DNA from: Flaccisagitta enflata
Lineage: Eukaryota > Chaetognatha > Sagittoidea > Aphragmophora
Assembly (NCBI GenBank): GCA_965153355.1
Contig: OZ231127.1
Span: forward strand, 806,001-870,000
Reading direction: 5' to 3'
DNA length: 64,000 nucleotides
The notes below the pieces were generated by a model. The model had not been told where the DNA came from, made no database searches, and saw nothing but the letters and a program-made list of their open reading frames with translations. Of this stretch, positions 46,340 through 56,396 are shown piece after piece (within the stretch, counting starts at the first letter, position 1; every line of letters begins with the position of its first letter). Position numbers and translations under genes: made by a program.

Positions 46340-46797
46340 CTTTGTGGCATACCTTGATGTCCATGATGGCATACCTTGATGTCTAAGATGTCATACCTTG
46401 ATGTCCATGACGGCATACCTTGATGTCCATGATGGCATACCTTGATGTCCATGATGGCATACCTTGATGTCCATGATGGCATACCTTGATGTCTATGATG
46501 GCATACCTTTAAGTCCATGATGGCATACCTTGAAGTCCATGATGGCATACCTTGAAATCCATGATGGCATACCTCGTAGTCCATGATGGCATACCTTGAA
46601 ATCCATGATGACATACCTTGAAATCCATAATGGCATACCTTGAAATCCATAATGGCATACCTTGAAATCCATAATGGCATACCTTGAAATCCATGATGGC
46701 ATACCTTGAAGTCCATGATGGCATACCTTGAAGTCCATGATGGCATACCTTGAAATCCATGATGGCATACCTTGAAATCCATGATGGCATACATTAG
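46340..46797. repeat. 22-bp satellite, about 20 copies
   Basis: Unit ATACCTTGATGTCCATGATG(GC), shifting to ATACCTTGAAATCCATGATG(GC) in the second half. It abuts the 18-bp satellite with only about 15 bp between. Confidence 0.95.
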
Positions 46798-47020
46798 TGA
46801 AACTTCACTACCATGTAATTTGCACAAGTCCAGGAATTAATATTGCTAGATAAATACCCTTATATCTTCTAAACCAATACTCAGAATCTTCTGAAATCAT
46901 GCAAGGGAGCTTTAATTGATGCAATGAACCTCCAAAACAAGTTTGAACAACATTGGTGAACCTTTACTACCCTTCCCCGATATAAATTGCACAGTCCAGG
47001 AATCAATATTACTACAAAAA
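46795..47020. repeat. Diverged direct repeat pair
   Basis: TTGCACAAGTCCAGGAATTA with ATATTGCTA (46818) and TTGCACAGTCCAGGAATCAA with TATTACTA (46986) share flanks (CACTACC / TACTACCC). Confidence 0.65.
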
Positions 47021-47548
47021 TAATAGGCAAAGGGTATTAAATATTTATTAATGTTATTGAAAGTTGGTACACAGGTTAGTAATACCCTTAAAATAACACT
47101 GACCAAATTTTATTAACATCTGAGTACTGGTTCTCAAGATTTCAAGGGTTGACACGAACAACAACAAACAACAACAACGGCTTACTACCACAATCAGGGC
47201 TATGTTATAGACCACATCGAAAATAACTTAATGTGGCCAAAAAAGAATGATTAAAATAAAAAATCTATTCAGTATCTTTATACCTAGAGAAGATAAGTTG
47301 ATGAAAAGACCTTTTGCATATCAACACACCCCAATGGATAGTTGGTGTACTTCTGTCGAGGCAAAAATGTCTATCAGAGCGGCATTTCTTTCAATTACTA
47401 TTAGAGGATAGAAAGAAAGGATTAAAATTGAATTGGCCTCTTCTTTACTTTGCCGTTTTTGGTTCGATGTATCCACACATACATACAGTCAGACAGTTGT
47501 TTAATGAGTCGTCTTGTCGTTTTGTTGGCGCTGTCGTAGTGTCTTGTT
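47021..47548. other. No feature recognised
   Basis: AT-rich sequence with no repeat units. A plus frame of 81 residues (47314-47559) is unconvincing. Confidence 0.35.
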
Positions 47549-47683
47549 TCATAAGTTGACAAATTTAACAAACCCCAATATTGGCGTCAATGTTCCGCCA
47601 TCGTCAGCATCGGAACTGAGCTTCCACCAACTTCTGCGCGGGCGTCGAAACTCCGCTTCTGGTGCTGCCGTATCGTTGTCAAC
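47549..47683 (-). CDS. Candidate terminal exon downstream of a (CT)n tract
   Basis: On the minus strand a (CT)n run (47787-47703) leads through CAACAACAACGCAACAGTTAG to GTTGACAACGATACGGCAGC. From 47683 the frame reads VDNDTAAPEAEFRRPRRSWW, KLSSDADDGGTLTPILGF, VKFVNL, then TGA at 47549. The acidic/basic mixed composition is unlike the repeats. The microsatellite would serve as an unusually long pyrimidine tract of the acceptor. The opposite strand is also partly open (GVNVPPSSASELSFHQLL), so chance is possible. Family not recognised. Confidence 0.28.
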   Translation of the reverse strand, partial: VDNDTAAPEAEFRRPRRSWWKLSSDADDGGTLTPILGFVKFVNL

Positions 47684-47700
47684 CTAACTGTTGCGTTGTT

Positions 47701-47702
<2 letters not shown>

Positions 47703-47787
<85 letters not shown>
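47703..47787. repeat. (GA)n microsatellite
   Basis: About 85 bp of GA. Confidence 0.95.
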
Positions 47788-47791
<4 letters not shown>

Positions 47792-47970
47792 AAAATCTAA
47801 CAAACTTCGCTTCAACCAGGCGGAAAAAAATTCCCCCGGGGGGGGGGCGAATGACATCAACCTAGCAACTAAATAGTAAATACACCCCTGGAAACTACAT
47901 ACACCCAGGCAACATTCCAACTTGGGCGTGACCAATGATCGGACAGAACCACCAAGCAGACCGAATTCAC

Positions 47971-48159
47971 TTTTTTAGTCGCATGCACACGACTCTACAC
48001 CCCGCTCCGTCCGTACATCGATTGGTCCGTCAAACTTTACTTTTTTTATCATTTTTTTTTATCTTATTTTTACTTCGCTGCCCAAATGGTCTGGTGACCT
48101 CATATATGGCCCCTGCTCACCCGCAAGCGACTGGGGTAGCCATGTATCCGGCCTTGTTT
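47971..48159 (+). mobile_element. Family F element, complete, 189 bp
   Basis: TTTTTTAGTCGCATGCACAC starts it. Hairpin AGTCG...CGACT spans 47977-47994. CTCTACACCCCGCTCCGTCC, CTGCTCACCCGCAAGCGACT and CCATGTATCCGGCCTTGTT follow. The copy-specific word AGTCGCATGC at 47977 matches the inner GCAAGCGACT (48123-48132) with one change. Confidence 0.8.
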
Positions 48160-48290
48160 ATCTTATAAGAGACTAATTATATTGTAAGACACATGAGCCG
48201 GCGATTTGCTAAATTTTTGAGAACAAAATAAGAGAATACCCGGGCTGAGATTTAAATTCAGGTTTTTTTAGACTTTATTTAGTATTAGAA

Positions 48291-48908
48291 TAGTCGCAAA
48301 AGCGTTACATGGTCAGTGGTACCCGACGCCCCTAATTAAGTGAATATAGTGATGTGATGATGAGAGGGGCAGCGGCCCTGGAGGGGCCAATGACCTATGA
48401 TTCCACACAGGACAATTTTCTCTGGTTTCCATTTTTCGCCTGGGGGCTGAGAGGTATGATTTTGGGTCTTACGAGGCCTGTCATAGAGTCAGAAAGGCCT
48501 GATTTGGGGCTTCAAAAACCTAATTTGGGATCAATGAGGCTTGATTTGGGGTCTGGAAGTTAAGTTGGGGTCTAAGAGGCCTAATTTGGGGACTGAGGCC
48601 TTATTTGGGTTGTGAGAGGCCTGATTTGGGGTCCAGTGTCTAATTTGGGATATGAAAAGCCTGATTTGGAGACTGGGAGGTCTGATTTGGGGTCTGAGAG
48701 GCCTGATTTGAGGTCTGGGAAGCCTGGTTTGGGGTTAGAGAGGCCTGATTTGGGGATTGGGTAGGCCTGATTGCGGGTCAGAGGGGTCTGATTTAGGGTC
48801 CAGGAGGCCTAATTTGTGGCGGGGGGGGACAGACGGAGAGAAACTGGAGAAAATTGCCCTGTGTGGAATCATAGGTCATTGGCCCCTCCGGCGCCGCTGC
48901 CCAAAAAA
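48291..48908 (+). mobile_element. Family H element, complete, 618 bp
   Basis: Leader TAGTCGCAAAAGCGTTACAT. Left arm GGGGCAGCGGCCCTGGAGGG, GCCAATGACCTATGATTCCA, CACAGGACAATTTTCTC. The core has about 17 units of GAGGCCTGATTTGGGGTCT (20-21 bp). Right arm GAGAAAATTGCCCTGTGTGG, AATCATAGGTCATTGGCCCC, TCCGGCGCCGCTGCCC. Arms of about 60 bp pair with few mismatches. The arm sequence differs from the 40-kb and 59-kb copies beyond the first 20 bp, so subfamilies exist. Confidence 0.88.
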
Positions 48909-49122
48909 CGAACAACAATTAAGAATATCCTGAAAATTTTGCAGTAAAAAAATTAAATTCTAACACAAGACATTACCAATAATTAAAAAGACGTTTAATT
49001 TCATGATGGAGTAGTACAGTGCAACGAAAAACAACTTTTTTGCCTGAACTTTCGAAAGCCACTTTGGGCACCATCATCATCAGAAGCCCCTACGGAACTC
49101 TGCTTGGCGCCATCTGAAAGAG
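48909..49122. other. No feature recognised; isolated TACAGTG end
   Basis: TAGTACAGTGCAACGAAAAA (49013) looks like a Tc1-type tip, but no partner is visible. Confidence 0.35.
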
Positions 49123-49390
49123 AACATTGCCGGATAGACGGCCAATGCCAGTTGCGGACGGGTGGGCAGGGGCGGAAATGCGCGTTTTTACACTCTTTGA
49201 CTCTTGTTCACGGACCAACGGACCGATGGACCAATAGAGGGAGTAAAAGATGAGTTTTTCTGTGAAAATCCTCGTATAGGTGATAAATGATTGCGGTTGT
49301 AATACTTTTGAAGGGATAAACTTGCAAAAATCGATTTTTCCCGGCGCAACCTGCTTCGCTCCAGCTCCTACTCCACCTTACAATGAATGA
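49123..49390 (-). mobile_element. Family F 5' half fused to a second repeat
   Basis: ATTGCCGGATAGACGGCCAA, CAGTTGCGGACGGGTGGGCA and GGACCAACGGACCGATGGAC form an F 5' half. It is followed, without a hairpin end, by about 130 bp (GAGTTTTTCTGTGAAAATCC to CTTCGCTCCAGCTCC). That piece recurs inverted at 53640-53770, attached there to an F 3' end. Confidence 0.7.
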
Positions 49391-50880
49391 AGTGATTTCA
49401 AAGGAGAAATCATTTCTACATAGGGACGATCTCAGCAAGAGGCTCACATGTCCATTTTCTAAGACCAACGCAAGGTTAACAGGGCAAATTCATACATGAG
49501 GGACTTGCAATTTTTATCATTGCCATTAAATGTCGGGGGAGGTATACTTGCTCAAAATTAGGCCGGAAAAAATGGGCGGAAATTTTATTTTTACCATAAA
49601 ATGAGTCCTCCAAGGAGGGCTTTTGCTCTTAATTTCTATGTAGCAAATTGAAACAGTTCCTAATTATCCATTTTCTTGGGGCCCATTGTGTTGTTTTGGC
49701 GACCATTGATATTCATTGTGCCCGTTTGGTCATATTTTATTGATATTTTCTCGCTGGAAACATTAACTGTTCAAAATTGGAATTTTTCAGCACCTGAAAG
49801 TAAACAAGGAAAAGAACGCAATTTTGGACAAATTTGAAGGGAACAGCAAATAACATCAATTTCATCCTCACTAGGGGTGAGAGAGCAGCCAAATTAGGGC
49901 TTGGGTAAGCCCCCATTACACAATAAAATCGCGCGAAAAAATTGAAAGACGGAATAATTACTTTAAAATCTTGAATTTCGGACAATTACTATTTTTCCAC
50001 AATTTAGTTGTCCCACTCACGTTCACTTAAAATAACTAACTGATATTTTCCAGATAAAGTGATAACTTCAATAGCAACGAACCTGCAGTTGTTGGCTCTA
50101 ACTAGTGAATGGCAATCAAGATGAATTTTGCTTGGTTTGTTCAGGTTTTCACGCTCTAAGGGGAGAATATTGAATATCGGACAATTACTATTTTTCCACA
50201 ATTTACGCGTGAACTGTCTAATTCTGTTTTTGTCCAACATTGGTAATGATATCTTGAGAACGCCTCACCCGAATCTCATGAAATTTTATGGTTTAAACTA
50301 TAGTAAAAATTAATACGTGAATCTGAGAAATAGATATGGCTAACTGAGACTGTTTTTTAAAAATGGTCCCCCGCCCCCTCCAATCCTAGGGGACAACAGG
50401 CTTAACACGGACTTAGCAAAAAAAAAAATTTCTTCAAAAATATCAAATTTTTGTCAGCATGATTTCTGTACGTTTCAGACAATTCTGAATCGATTGAGAC
50501 CAACTTTTTCTTACAAAAATTTTTTCTCCCCCCCCCTCTAAGCGCCCCCCCCCCATGGGCCATTAGGGGTACCATTAAGTTAAAACAATAGCTGATTCTC
50601 ATAGTCTAGACATCTAGAGTTACAATTCGACTACAGTCTATTCAAATAATTCAATTCTGAAAATACGATTTTTCTAATGCCAAGCGTGAGTCTGTTACTG
50701 AAATCCTCCATAGGAGGGGTTACTTCTAACTCGTATATCTCCGAAACGAATTGACCGAGTGACCTCAACTTAGGCTCATTTTAAAGAGCAGACACAGGTT
50801 TTTGAAATGAGACCAAGTTGAGGTCGCTAACTCAATTTGTTAAGAAGAAACAATCTTCCAAAGTTAATGTTGTTTTCAGA
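49391..50880. other. Mostly unassigned
   Basis: AATATCGGACAATTACTATTTTTCCACAATTTA at 50173-50205 (quoted in part: GGACAATTACTATTTTTCCA) also occurs at 49979, giving a short direct repeat about 200 bp apart. C-runs occur near 50527-50553. No gene signal. Confidence 0.4.
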
Positions 50881-51112
50881 TAGTAACGCGGGGTTACAAT
50901 ATTGTCCTGGATGATTGGGCAGGGGCTTCCAACCCCCATCCACACCCCAACCCCAACCCCCACACACATAGGCATCTAGAACGCTAATTTTGCAACTGTT
51001 TTACTCAATCAGCACAGACATATGGATAGACCGCAGAAATACCAACAAACGGACCAATGGACAGACAGAGCCTCTTATACTCTTAAAGAGTCACTAGTCC
51101 ACGACTAAAACT
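50881..51112 (-). mobile_element. Family F2 element, complete
   Basis: Starts with hairpin GTAAC-GCGGG-GTTAC (50883-50897), then GATGATTGGGCAGGGGCTTC, CAACCCCCATCCACACCCCA, an ACAAACGGACCAATGGACAG tract and CCTCTTATACTCTTAAAGAG. It ends TCACTAGTCCACGACTAAAA. Its first hairpin carries the compensating change of GTGAC/GTCAC in the 19053 copy. Confidence 0.75.
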
Positions 51113-51131
51113 GGCAAGATGTGTTGATGCG

Positions 51132-51135
<4 letters not shown>

Positions 51136-51216
<81 letters not shown>

Positions 51217-51242
51217 CGCTGTGTGTGTGTGTGTGTGGCTCT

Positions 51243-51275
<33 letters not shown>

Positions 51276-51472
51276 GCTCTGTGTATGTGTGTGTGTGTGG
51301 CTCTGTGTATGTGTGTGTGTGTGGCTCTGTGTGTGTGTGTGTGTGTGGCTCGGTGTATGTGTGTGTGTGGCTCGGTGTATGTGTGTGTGTGTGGCTCGGT
51401 GTATGTGTGTGTGTGGGCTTTGTGTGTGTGTGTGGCTTTGTGTGTGTGTGTATGTGTGTGTGTGTGTGTGTT
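51136..51472. repeat. (GT)n with GGCTCTGTGTAT interruptions
   Basis: Pure (GT)n to 51214, then a compound array of GT runs separated by GGCTC(T/G)GTGTAT spacers about every 25-35 bp. Confidence 0.95.
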
Positions 51473-51642
51473 TTCATCAGTAAGGATGCTGTTCCTGCCA
51501 CTAAGATATGTAGGGTGAGAGACTGCTGTCTGCCGTGAGAACTGCAACTGGAATGTGGGGGAGGGAAAAGAAATCAGGAACAACGCAGAGCCTTGGAGAT
51601 AGTGGAGGAGGTATGGGATTGATTTCAGATCATTGGTTTGTA

Positions 51643-51775
51643 AGAGAGAGAGAAAGAGAAAGAGATAGAGAAAGAGAACTTATTTAGAGAAAGAGAGAGA
51701 AAGAGAGAGAAAGGAAGAAGAGAGAAAGAAAGAAAGAGAGAAAGAGAGAAAGAGGGAAAGAGAGAAAGAAAGAGA
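51643..51775. repeat. (GAGAAA)n purine tract
   Basis: GAGAAA/GAAAGA units over about 130 bp. Confidence 0.85.
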
Positions 51776-52168
51776 CCAATGCAATTTGTAAAGAATTTCG
51801 CATTTTCAGTAGGTCTCTTATGAGTTTGCTTATTGCAAAACTGACCACTTCTACTGCTCATAATATCAACTTTGTTCATGAATATCACGGGAAATAACTA
51901 TGATTGCAATTCTTAACAACTTTCACATAGTTCACCTGCTGCAAAAATGAATAATTAGAATTTTAGAAGGGAAGTCTACATATTTTCAGTCTCACATGAG
52001 TATAATTACCGCAAAATTGACCTGAAATAGGAAGACAAAACAAAGAACCAAGGGGGTTGAGTGAGGAAGAGGAGATGGAGCCATGCAAGCCATGGGACCT
52101 GCAATTCTTGAAGGGTCTCAGTTTGGATTGAGTGATATGATCTTGGCAGCAATTGCAATTTGTTTAGC
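51776..52168. other. No feature recognised
   Basis: ATTTTCAGTNGGTCTCNNATGAGT words at about 51800 and 51980 suggest a faint direct repeat (CAAAACTGACC / CAAAATTGACC). Confidence 0.35.
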
Positions 52169-52397
52169 GACAAGGCTGGTTACACGGCTAACCCAGTATC
52201 GTGCAGGTGGGAAGGGACCATATTTGAGGTCACCTGAGCGTTTAGGCGGGAGCGGTGAGGTCAAGGAATAAAAAAACAAAAAAAACTGAAAAATATGGTG
52301 GGCCAACAGATGGATGGACAGACAGATGGATGGATGGACAGAGGGACGGATGGACAGATGGATAGAAGGGTGTAGAAACACATTGCACACAACTAAC
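52169..52397 (-). mobile_element. Family F element, 229 bp
   Basis: GACAAGGCTGGTTACACGGC, CCCAGTATCGTGCAGGTGGG, GCGTTTAGGCGGGAGCGG, a long GATGGATGGACAGACAGATG tract and GGGTGTAGAAACACATTGCA with CACAACTAACAAG. The variable tract is GGAT-type instead of GACC, and the hairpin is partly decayed. Confidence 0.7.
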
Positions 52398-52596
52398 AAG
52401 ACAAGCTCCAGTCTCTACCAAGTCAAAAGATGACGGCTGGTAGAAAGCAGGTATTGAATTGTCAGCGGAACCTGTTCCTGACAACAGTGCGATCTATGTT
52501 GACGGAAAGAATTTCCCCACAAATGTGCGTTTTTAGCATTTTCAACTAAAACATGATGGATGGACCTATGGATTAATTGATGAACACACTGACTAA

Positions 52597-52860
52597 GGGG
52601 CTTTTCCAGTCAGAGACAATCGCGTTTTTAATGGGCCACTCGGTCGCTTGCTATGTTTATTTGCACGCACCGCGCACTCTGCTCACTCGCTACGCAACGC
52701 TTCCTTTGCTCGCTTGCTCCATTCGCTTGCTCCATTCACGGGCTCCCTCACTCGCTTCGCTCACCTCCTCATGGAACAGTTGAAATTCTTGAATGTGTTG
52801 ACGCTGTAAATGCGTTTAATAGGAACCAACGCGTCTTTAATCTTAACTAGAAACACGCCC
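52597..52860 (+). mobile_element. Family M MITE, target duplication TAA
   Basis: GGGGCTTTTCCAGTCAGAGA (decayed left tip) and ...AACTAGAAACACGCCC (right tip), with TAA directly outside both ends. The interior (GACAATCGCGTTTTTAATGG, CGCACTCTGCTCACTCGC, GGAACAGTTGAAATTCTTGA) is closely related to the copy at 428. Confidence 0.8.
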
Positions 52861-52867
52861 TAAGACT

Positions 52868-52995
52868 CTTATAGAGGCCGAATGCACTTCCCGCAGATGG
52901 GTGAGCGGGAGCAAAATAGCGAGATTACGCTAGCATTTTTTTTTTTGTTACCAACCAACAGACCGACACACCAACATAGCCAGTAGAAACACAAT
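52868..52995 (-). mobile_element. Family F fragment, decayed
   Basis: GGCCGAATGCACTTCCCGCA, GATGGGTGAGCGGGAGCAAA and CAACCAACAGACCGACACAC fit the family order. Ends are not intact. Confidence 0.45.
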
Positions 52996-53021
52996 GGACT
53001 GACAATGGACCAACCAACAGA

Positions 53022-53190
53022 CTTAGTTAAACCCCGCTTTTAACGGAATTCCGCCCATAACAGTTACCAATTCTTGGGCCCTTTAAACTGTCTTTCTTCA
53101 TTTCCTATATTGGCTTTAATAGAATTCCACCTTTAACAAACAAAATTTGATGGTCCCTTGAAAGCCGTTGGAGCGGGAATCAACTGTGCC
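53022..53190. mobile_element. Possible pogo-type fragment
   Basis: TAGTTAAACCCCGCTTTTAA with CGGAATTCCGCCCATAACAG resembles pogo/Tigger-type ends (AACCCCGNTTTAACGG). GGCTTTAATAGAATTCCACC is a second diverged copy. No TA-flanked pair is seen. Confidence 0.35.
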
Positions 53191-53297
53191 TACATATCGG
53201 GGTATAGTATCACATAGCAGGCAACCAAGGAATGATTCCTCTATGGTCAACCTCCCTTAGTGTAAAACGTTTTTGTTTATGTTTGCGTGCACGTGTT

Positions 53298-53298
<1 letters not shown>

Positions 53299-53378
<80 letters not shown>
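53299..53378. repeat. (GT)n microsatellite
   Basis: About 80 bp of GT. Confidence 0.95.
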
Positions 53379-53383
<5 letters not shown>

Positions 53384-53639
53384 AGAAAGCAGATATTTTG
53401 ATTGGATTCAATCTCTGGTGAAAATGTTGACTTTGTCATTTTGTCCCAGAAATTAGACCCCATAAAACTCGAAAATCAACTTTTGATCCAAAAGCAGACA
53501 AAACTTTGGCTCAAGAGCTATCCAGTGGTGAAAACCGCATGTCAATATCTCATTTAGTAAAGATTTGAGAGCCGTTTAAAGGTAAGAGGGTATGGATGAA
53601 AAATTGTCATAATGATCATGACAGTCACCTTATTAGAGA

Positions 53640-53825
53640 CTGGAGCGAAGTACATAGCGGCGGGAGAAATCGATTTTTTCAAGTTTCTACATTCATAAGT
53701 ATTGCAACCGCAAACATTAATCGCTTATACGAGGTTTTTTTCCGAAAAAATCATCTTTTACACCCTCTAATGGACCAACAGACGGACGGACACTCTTATA
53801 GAGTTGCCTGTCCGCAACTAAAAAT
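53640..53825 (-). mobile_element. Repeat fused to family F 3' end
   Basis: CTGGAGCGAAGTACATAGCG, AGAAATCGATTTTTTCAAGT and TATTGCAACCGCAAACATTA match 49240-49375 in reverse. They are followed by CCAACAGACGGACGGACACT, CTTATAGAGTTGCCTGTCCG and CAACTAAAAA. The hairpin AGTTGC-CTGTCC-GCAACT (53802-53819) is perfect. Confidence 0.7.
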
Positions 53826-54024
53826 TAGCTCTTTCGGCGCTGTTAATTTCATGCGTAGCATCATTCGGCCCCCAAAAATGATCAACTTTCGCAAACGCCT
53901 CATGAGAAAAAGGGAAAATCAATTTCCGCCATAGGTATTAAACAGCCGAAGGTATTCTTAGACTTTTTTCCAAATGATTTTCTTCCCCACAAAGCAATAA
54001 AACAGTATATTATAGGTTTAAATA

Positions 54025-54445
54025 CACTCTTTTTTTTGAGTAAGGACAAAGTTTATAAGGACATGAGGCTGAAATTTTGCCAAAAATTAAGGACATTTTA
54101 AGGATAAAGCCCAGCTTCTGATTTGTAAAAAAAATTTTGATTCAAAATTTAAATTATTTTACGTAACTTCTTAGAGAAAATAACAATGTTTATGAGAAAT
54201 AATCGCATTCATTTTTACTCAATGATATAATATTTTAATAAGAATAACTACAATGCAATTATTGTTACATCTAACTTGTATTTACTTATATTGAACATCA
54301 ATTATTTTAATGCATAAAACATAAAAGAAAATCATAGGAAAATTTTAAAGAAATGCTAAGGACATTTCACCCTGAAATTTACAAAACTCTAAGAATATCC
54401 CAGCCTCAGAAAAAGTTTACTGGTCCTTATAAAGAAAAAAGAGTG
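54025..54445. mobile_element. Family T palindrome, 421 bp, TA-flanked
   Basis: CACTCTTTTTTTTGAGTAAG with GAC and its partner GTCCTTATAAAGAAAAAAGA with GTG. TA lies on both sides (54023-54024, 54446-54447). The inner arms (GGACATGAGGCTGAAATTTT / AAAGAAATGCTAAGGACATT) stay similar. No coding content. Confidence 0.7.
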
Positions 54446-54571
54446 TAGTGTTAAAATGTGTGGTAGTAATCAAAGACTACCATTTGGGACTACCAAGTGT
54501 TAAATCTTCAAAAATTTTCTTTTTCCTTTTTTTTTAGCTTTTGATTTTTTTCCCCATCTCCAAACCCTTTG

Positions 54572-54608
54572 ATTTTATTCCCCCCCCCCTTCGCCCGGGG
54601 GGGGGAAT
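54572..54608. repeat. C-run/G-run palindrome
   Basis: TTCCCCCCCCCCTTCGCCCG with GGGGGGGGAA, a C-tract facing a G-tract with a short TTCGCC spacer; it can form a GC hairpin or G-quadruplex. A similar C5G9 junction lies at 47834. Confidence 0.8.
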
Positions 54609-54943
54609 GCTCAACTTTATATGTCTTTATACGTCTTTTTAATTGTTATACTACCGGTGCTTGCGATGATGTTGAAAGAACATTACCAATATTTCTTAGG
54701 ATACGTGAAGCTGCATGAGCAATTCTTTGCTAGAAAATGTTTGATAAAACTATATTTGGCTATTTTTGAGCTATATTAGGGCTCTAAACATAAAAGTATT
54801 GTAAATGACTAGTTGTTCAGGGTGAAAATAGTTATACTCAAGACTATGTACTACTACACATTTCTAAGATTTTTCAGGAGTTATCATGCTGCATGAACTA
54901 ATTAGGACTTAAAAGTACAAAAAAAAATCTGAACAGTATCTGG

Positions 54944-55950
54944 GTCCGCGACGGAGGGGGGTTAAAGATCACCAATTCCATAAGATCGCTATGACCAAAA
55001 GATCGCTAACCCTGTAAGTTTGCTACGTCTTTGCATTTAGAGCCTCCACACAAAGTTTCATGCAAATCCGTTGAAAAATGGCAAAGTTATGCAAGGTTTT
55101 TCACTTTTAAGCTAGTGGGGTGGTTGGGTGGGTGGCTGGTTTGGATGAATAGTGTGCACATGAGTTCTTCTATTTAGAGACTCCATAACAAGTTTCAACC
55201 AAATTGGTTGAAAAATGTTCAATTTATGCATGTTTTTCACTTTTTAAACGGTAAGCTGGTTGGGTGGTAGGTCGGTTTGGCCTGTTAACTTGCTCAAAGA
55301 TAAATAAATCACATACATGTGTTGAGTCCTTCCATTTAGAGACTCCATACCAAATTTCAACCAAATTGGTTGAAAGACGCCAAAGATATGCACATTTTTC
55401 ACTTTTAGGCTGGTAGGCTGGTTGGGTGGTAGGCTGGTTTGACAGGATAAATAGTATGCATATGTTGAGTTCTTCCATTTAGAGACTTCATACCAAGTTT
55501 CAACCAAACTAGTTGAAAAATGACAAAGTTATGCAAGTTTTTCACTTTTTGGTCGATAGGCTGGTTGGGTGGTAGGTCGGTTTGGCTAGTTAGCATGCTC
55601 AAATGCATATAAGTCACATACATATATTGAGTCCTTCCATTTAGAGACTCCATACCAAATTTCAACCAAATCGGTTAAAAAATACCAAAGTTATGCACAT
55701 TTTTCACTTTTAGGCCGGTAGGCTGGTTAGGCCGGTTGGGTTGGTCGGATCACAAAAATTGGATAGGATGTAAAGCGCCTTACCCTAGTACAACTTCCCA
55801 CCAAATATGAACCAAATCGGTCAAAGCATAAAAAAGTTATCCATTTTTTAAAATCCGTAACAACGACAACGACAACGACAACAACGTCAACAACGACGAC
55901 ACCACCCGCCTGAATTATAGTCCGCGTCGGAATGATATTCCGTCGCGGAC
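54944..55950. mobile_element. 1.0-kb element with GTCCGCGACGGA inverted ends and tandem core
   Basis: GTCCGCGACGGA (54944-54955) is a perfect 12-bp inverted repeat of TCCGTCGCGGAC (55939-55950). The right end also folds on itself: GTCCGCGTCGGAAT / ATTCCGTCGCGGAC (55920-55950), 13 of 14 paired with a 3-nt loop. The core holds about five to six units of 138-162 bp (TCCATTTAGAGACTCCATAC, CAAATTTCAACCAAATYGGT, TGGTTGGGTGGTAGGC; markers at 55168, 55330, 55473, 55635), ending in (AACGAC)n. No target duplication is evident. Confidence 0.75.
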
Positions 55951-56009
55951 AAAAAAGAATATTTTGCCGTTTTTTTAGCATTTTGGAATATCCATATGTC
56001 CGTACATCC

Positions 56010-56098
56010 GTTACCCCCCCCCCAAGCCTGAGACCAATGCAAGCCTAATGAGGCCTGATATCAGCCCTCACAGGCCTGAAATCAGCCCACAGCTGGAA
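56010..56098 (-). repeat. H-core-like remnant
   Basis: C10 run, then AGCCTGAGACCAATGCAAGC and CTCACAGGCCTGAAATCAGC. Confidence 0.5.
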
Positions 56099-56396
56099 AA
56101 AATGCGTGCTTATCGGGGAAAAAAGTCGAAGTCAGTCGACTTTTTGACATATTTGAGAGAAACAGGGTTTTTATTTTCTTATTAGGAAATTGAAGGTCTC
56201 CACCGACCGATTGCACTCTCGGACGAAATTGATAGAGTAAGTAAATTTGATAATTTATTTTCATTTGGCGCCAAGCATGCTTTATGGTAAATATTTTTCG
56301 CGTTATGATTTTTTAAAGATTTATTTATGAAAATTGCGAATTGAATTTCCATTTTTTAGGATTTTGAGTAGGATCAAAAAAGGAGTGTATCTATGT
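56099..56396. other. No feature recognised
   Basis: AT-rich, no repeat unit. Confidence 0.35.

Noticed and set aside
46340-46797. CRISPR-like regular spacing in the 18- and 22-bp arrays
   Set aside because: No unique spacers between repeats; units are contiguous, and the DNA is eukaryotic.
49013-49040. TACAGTGCAACG as a Tc1-type element start
   Set aside because: No inverted partner with TA flank within several kb.
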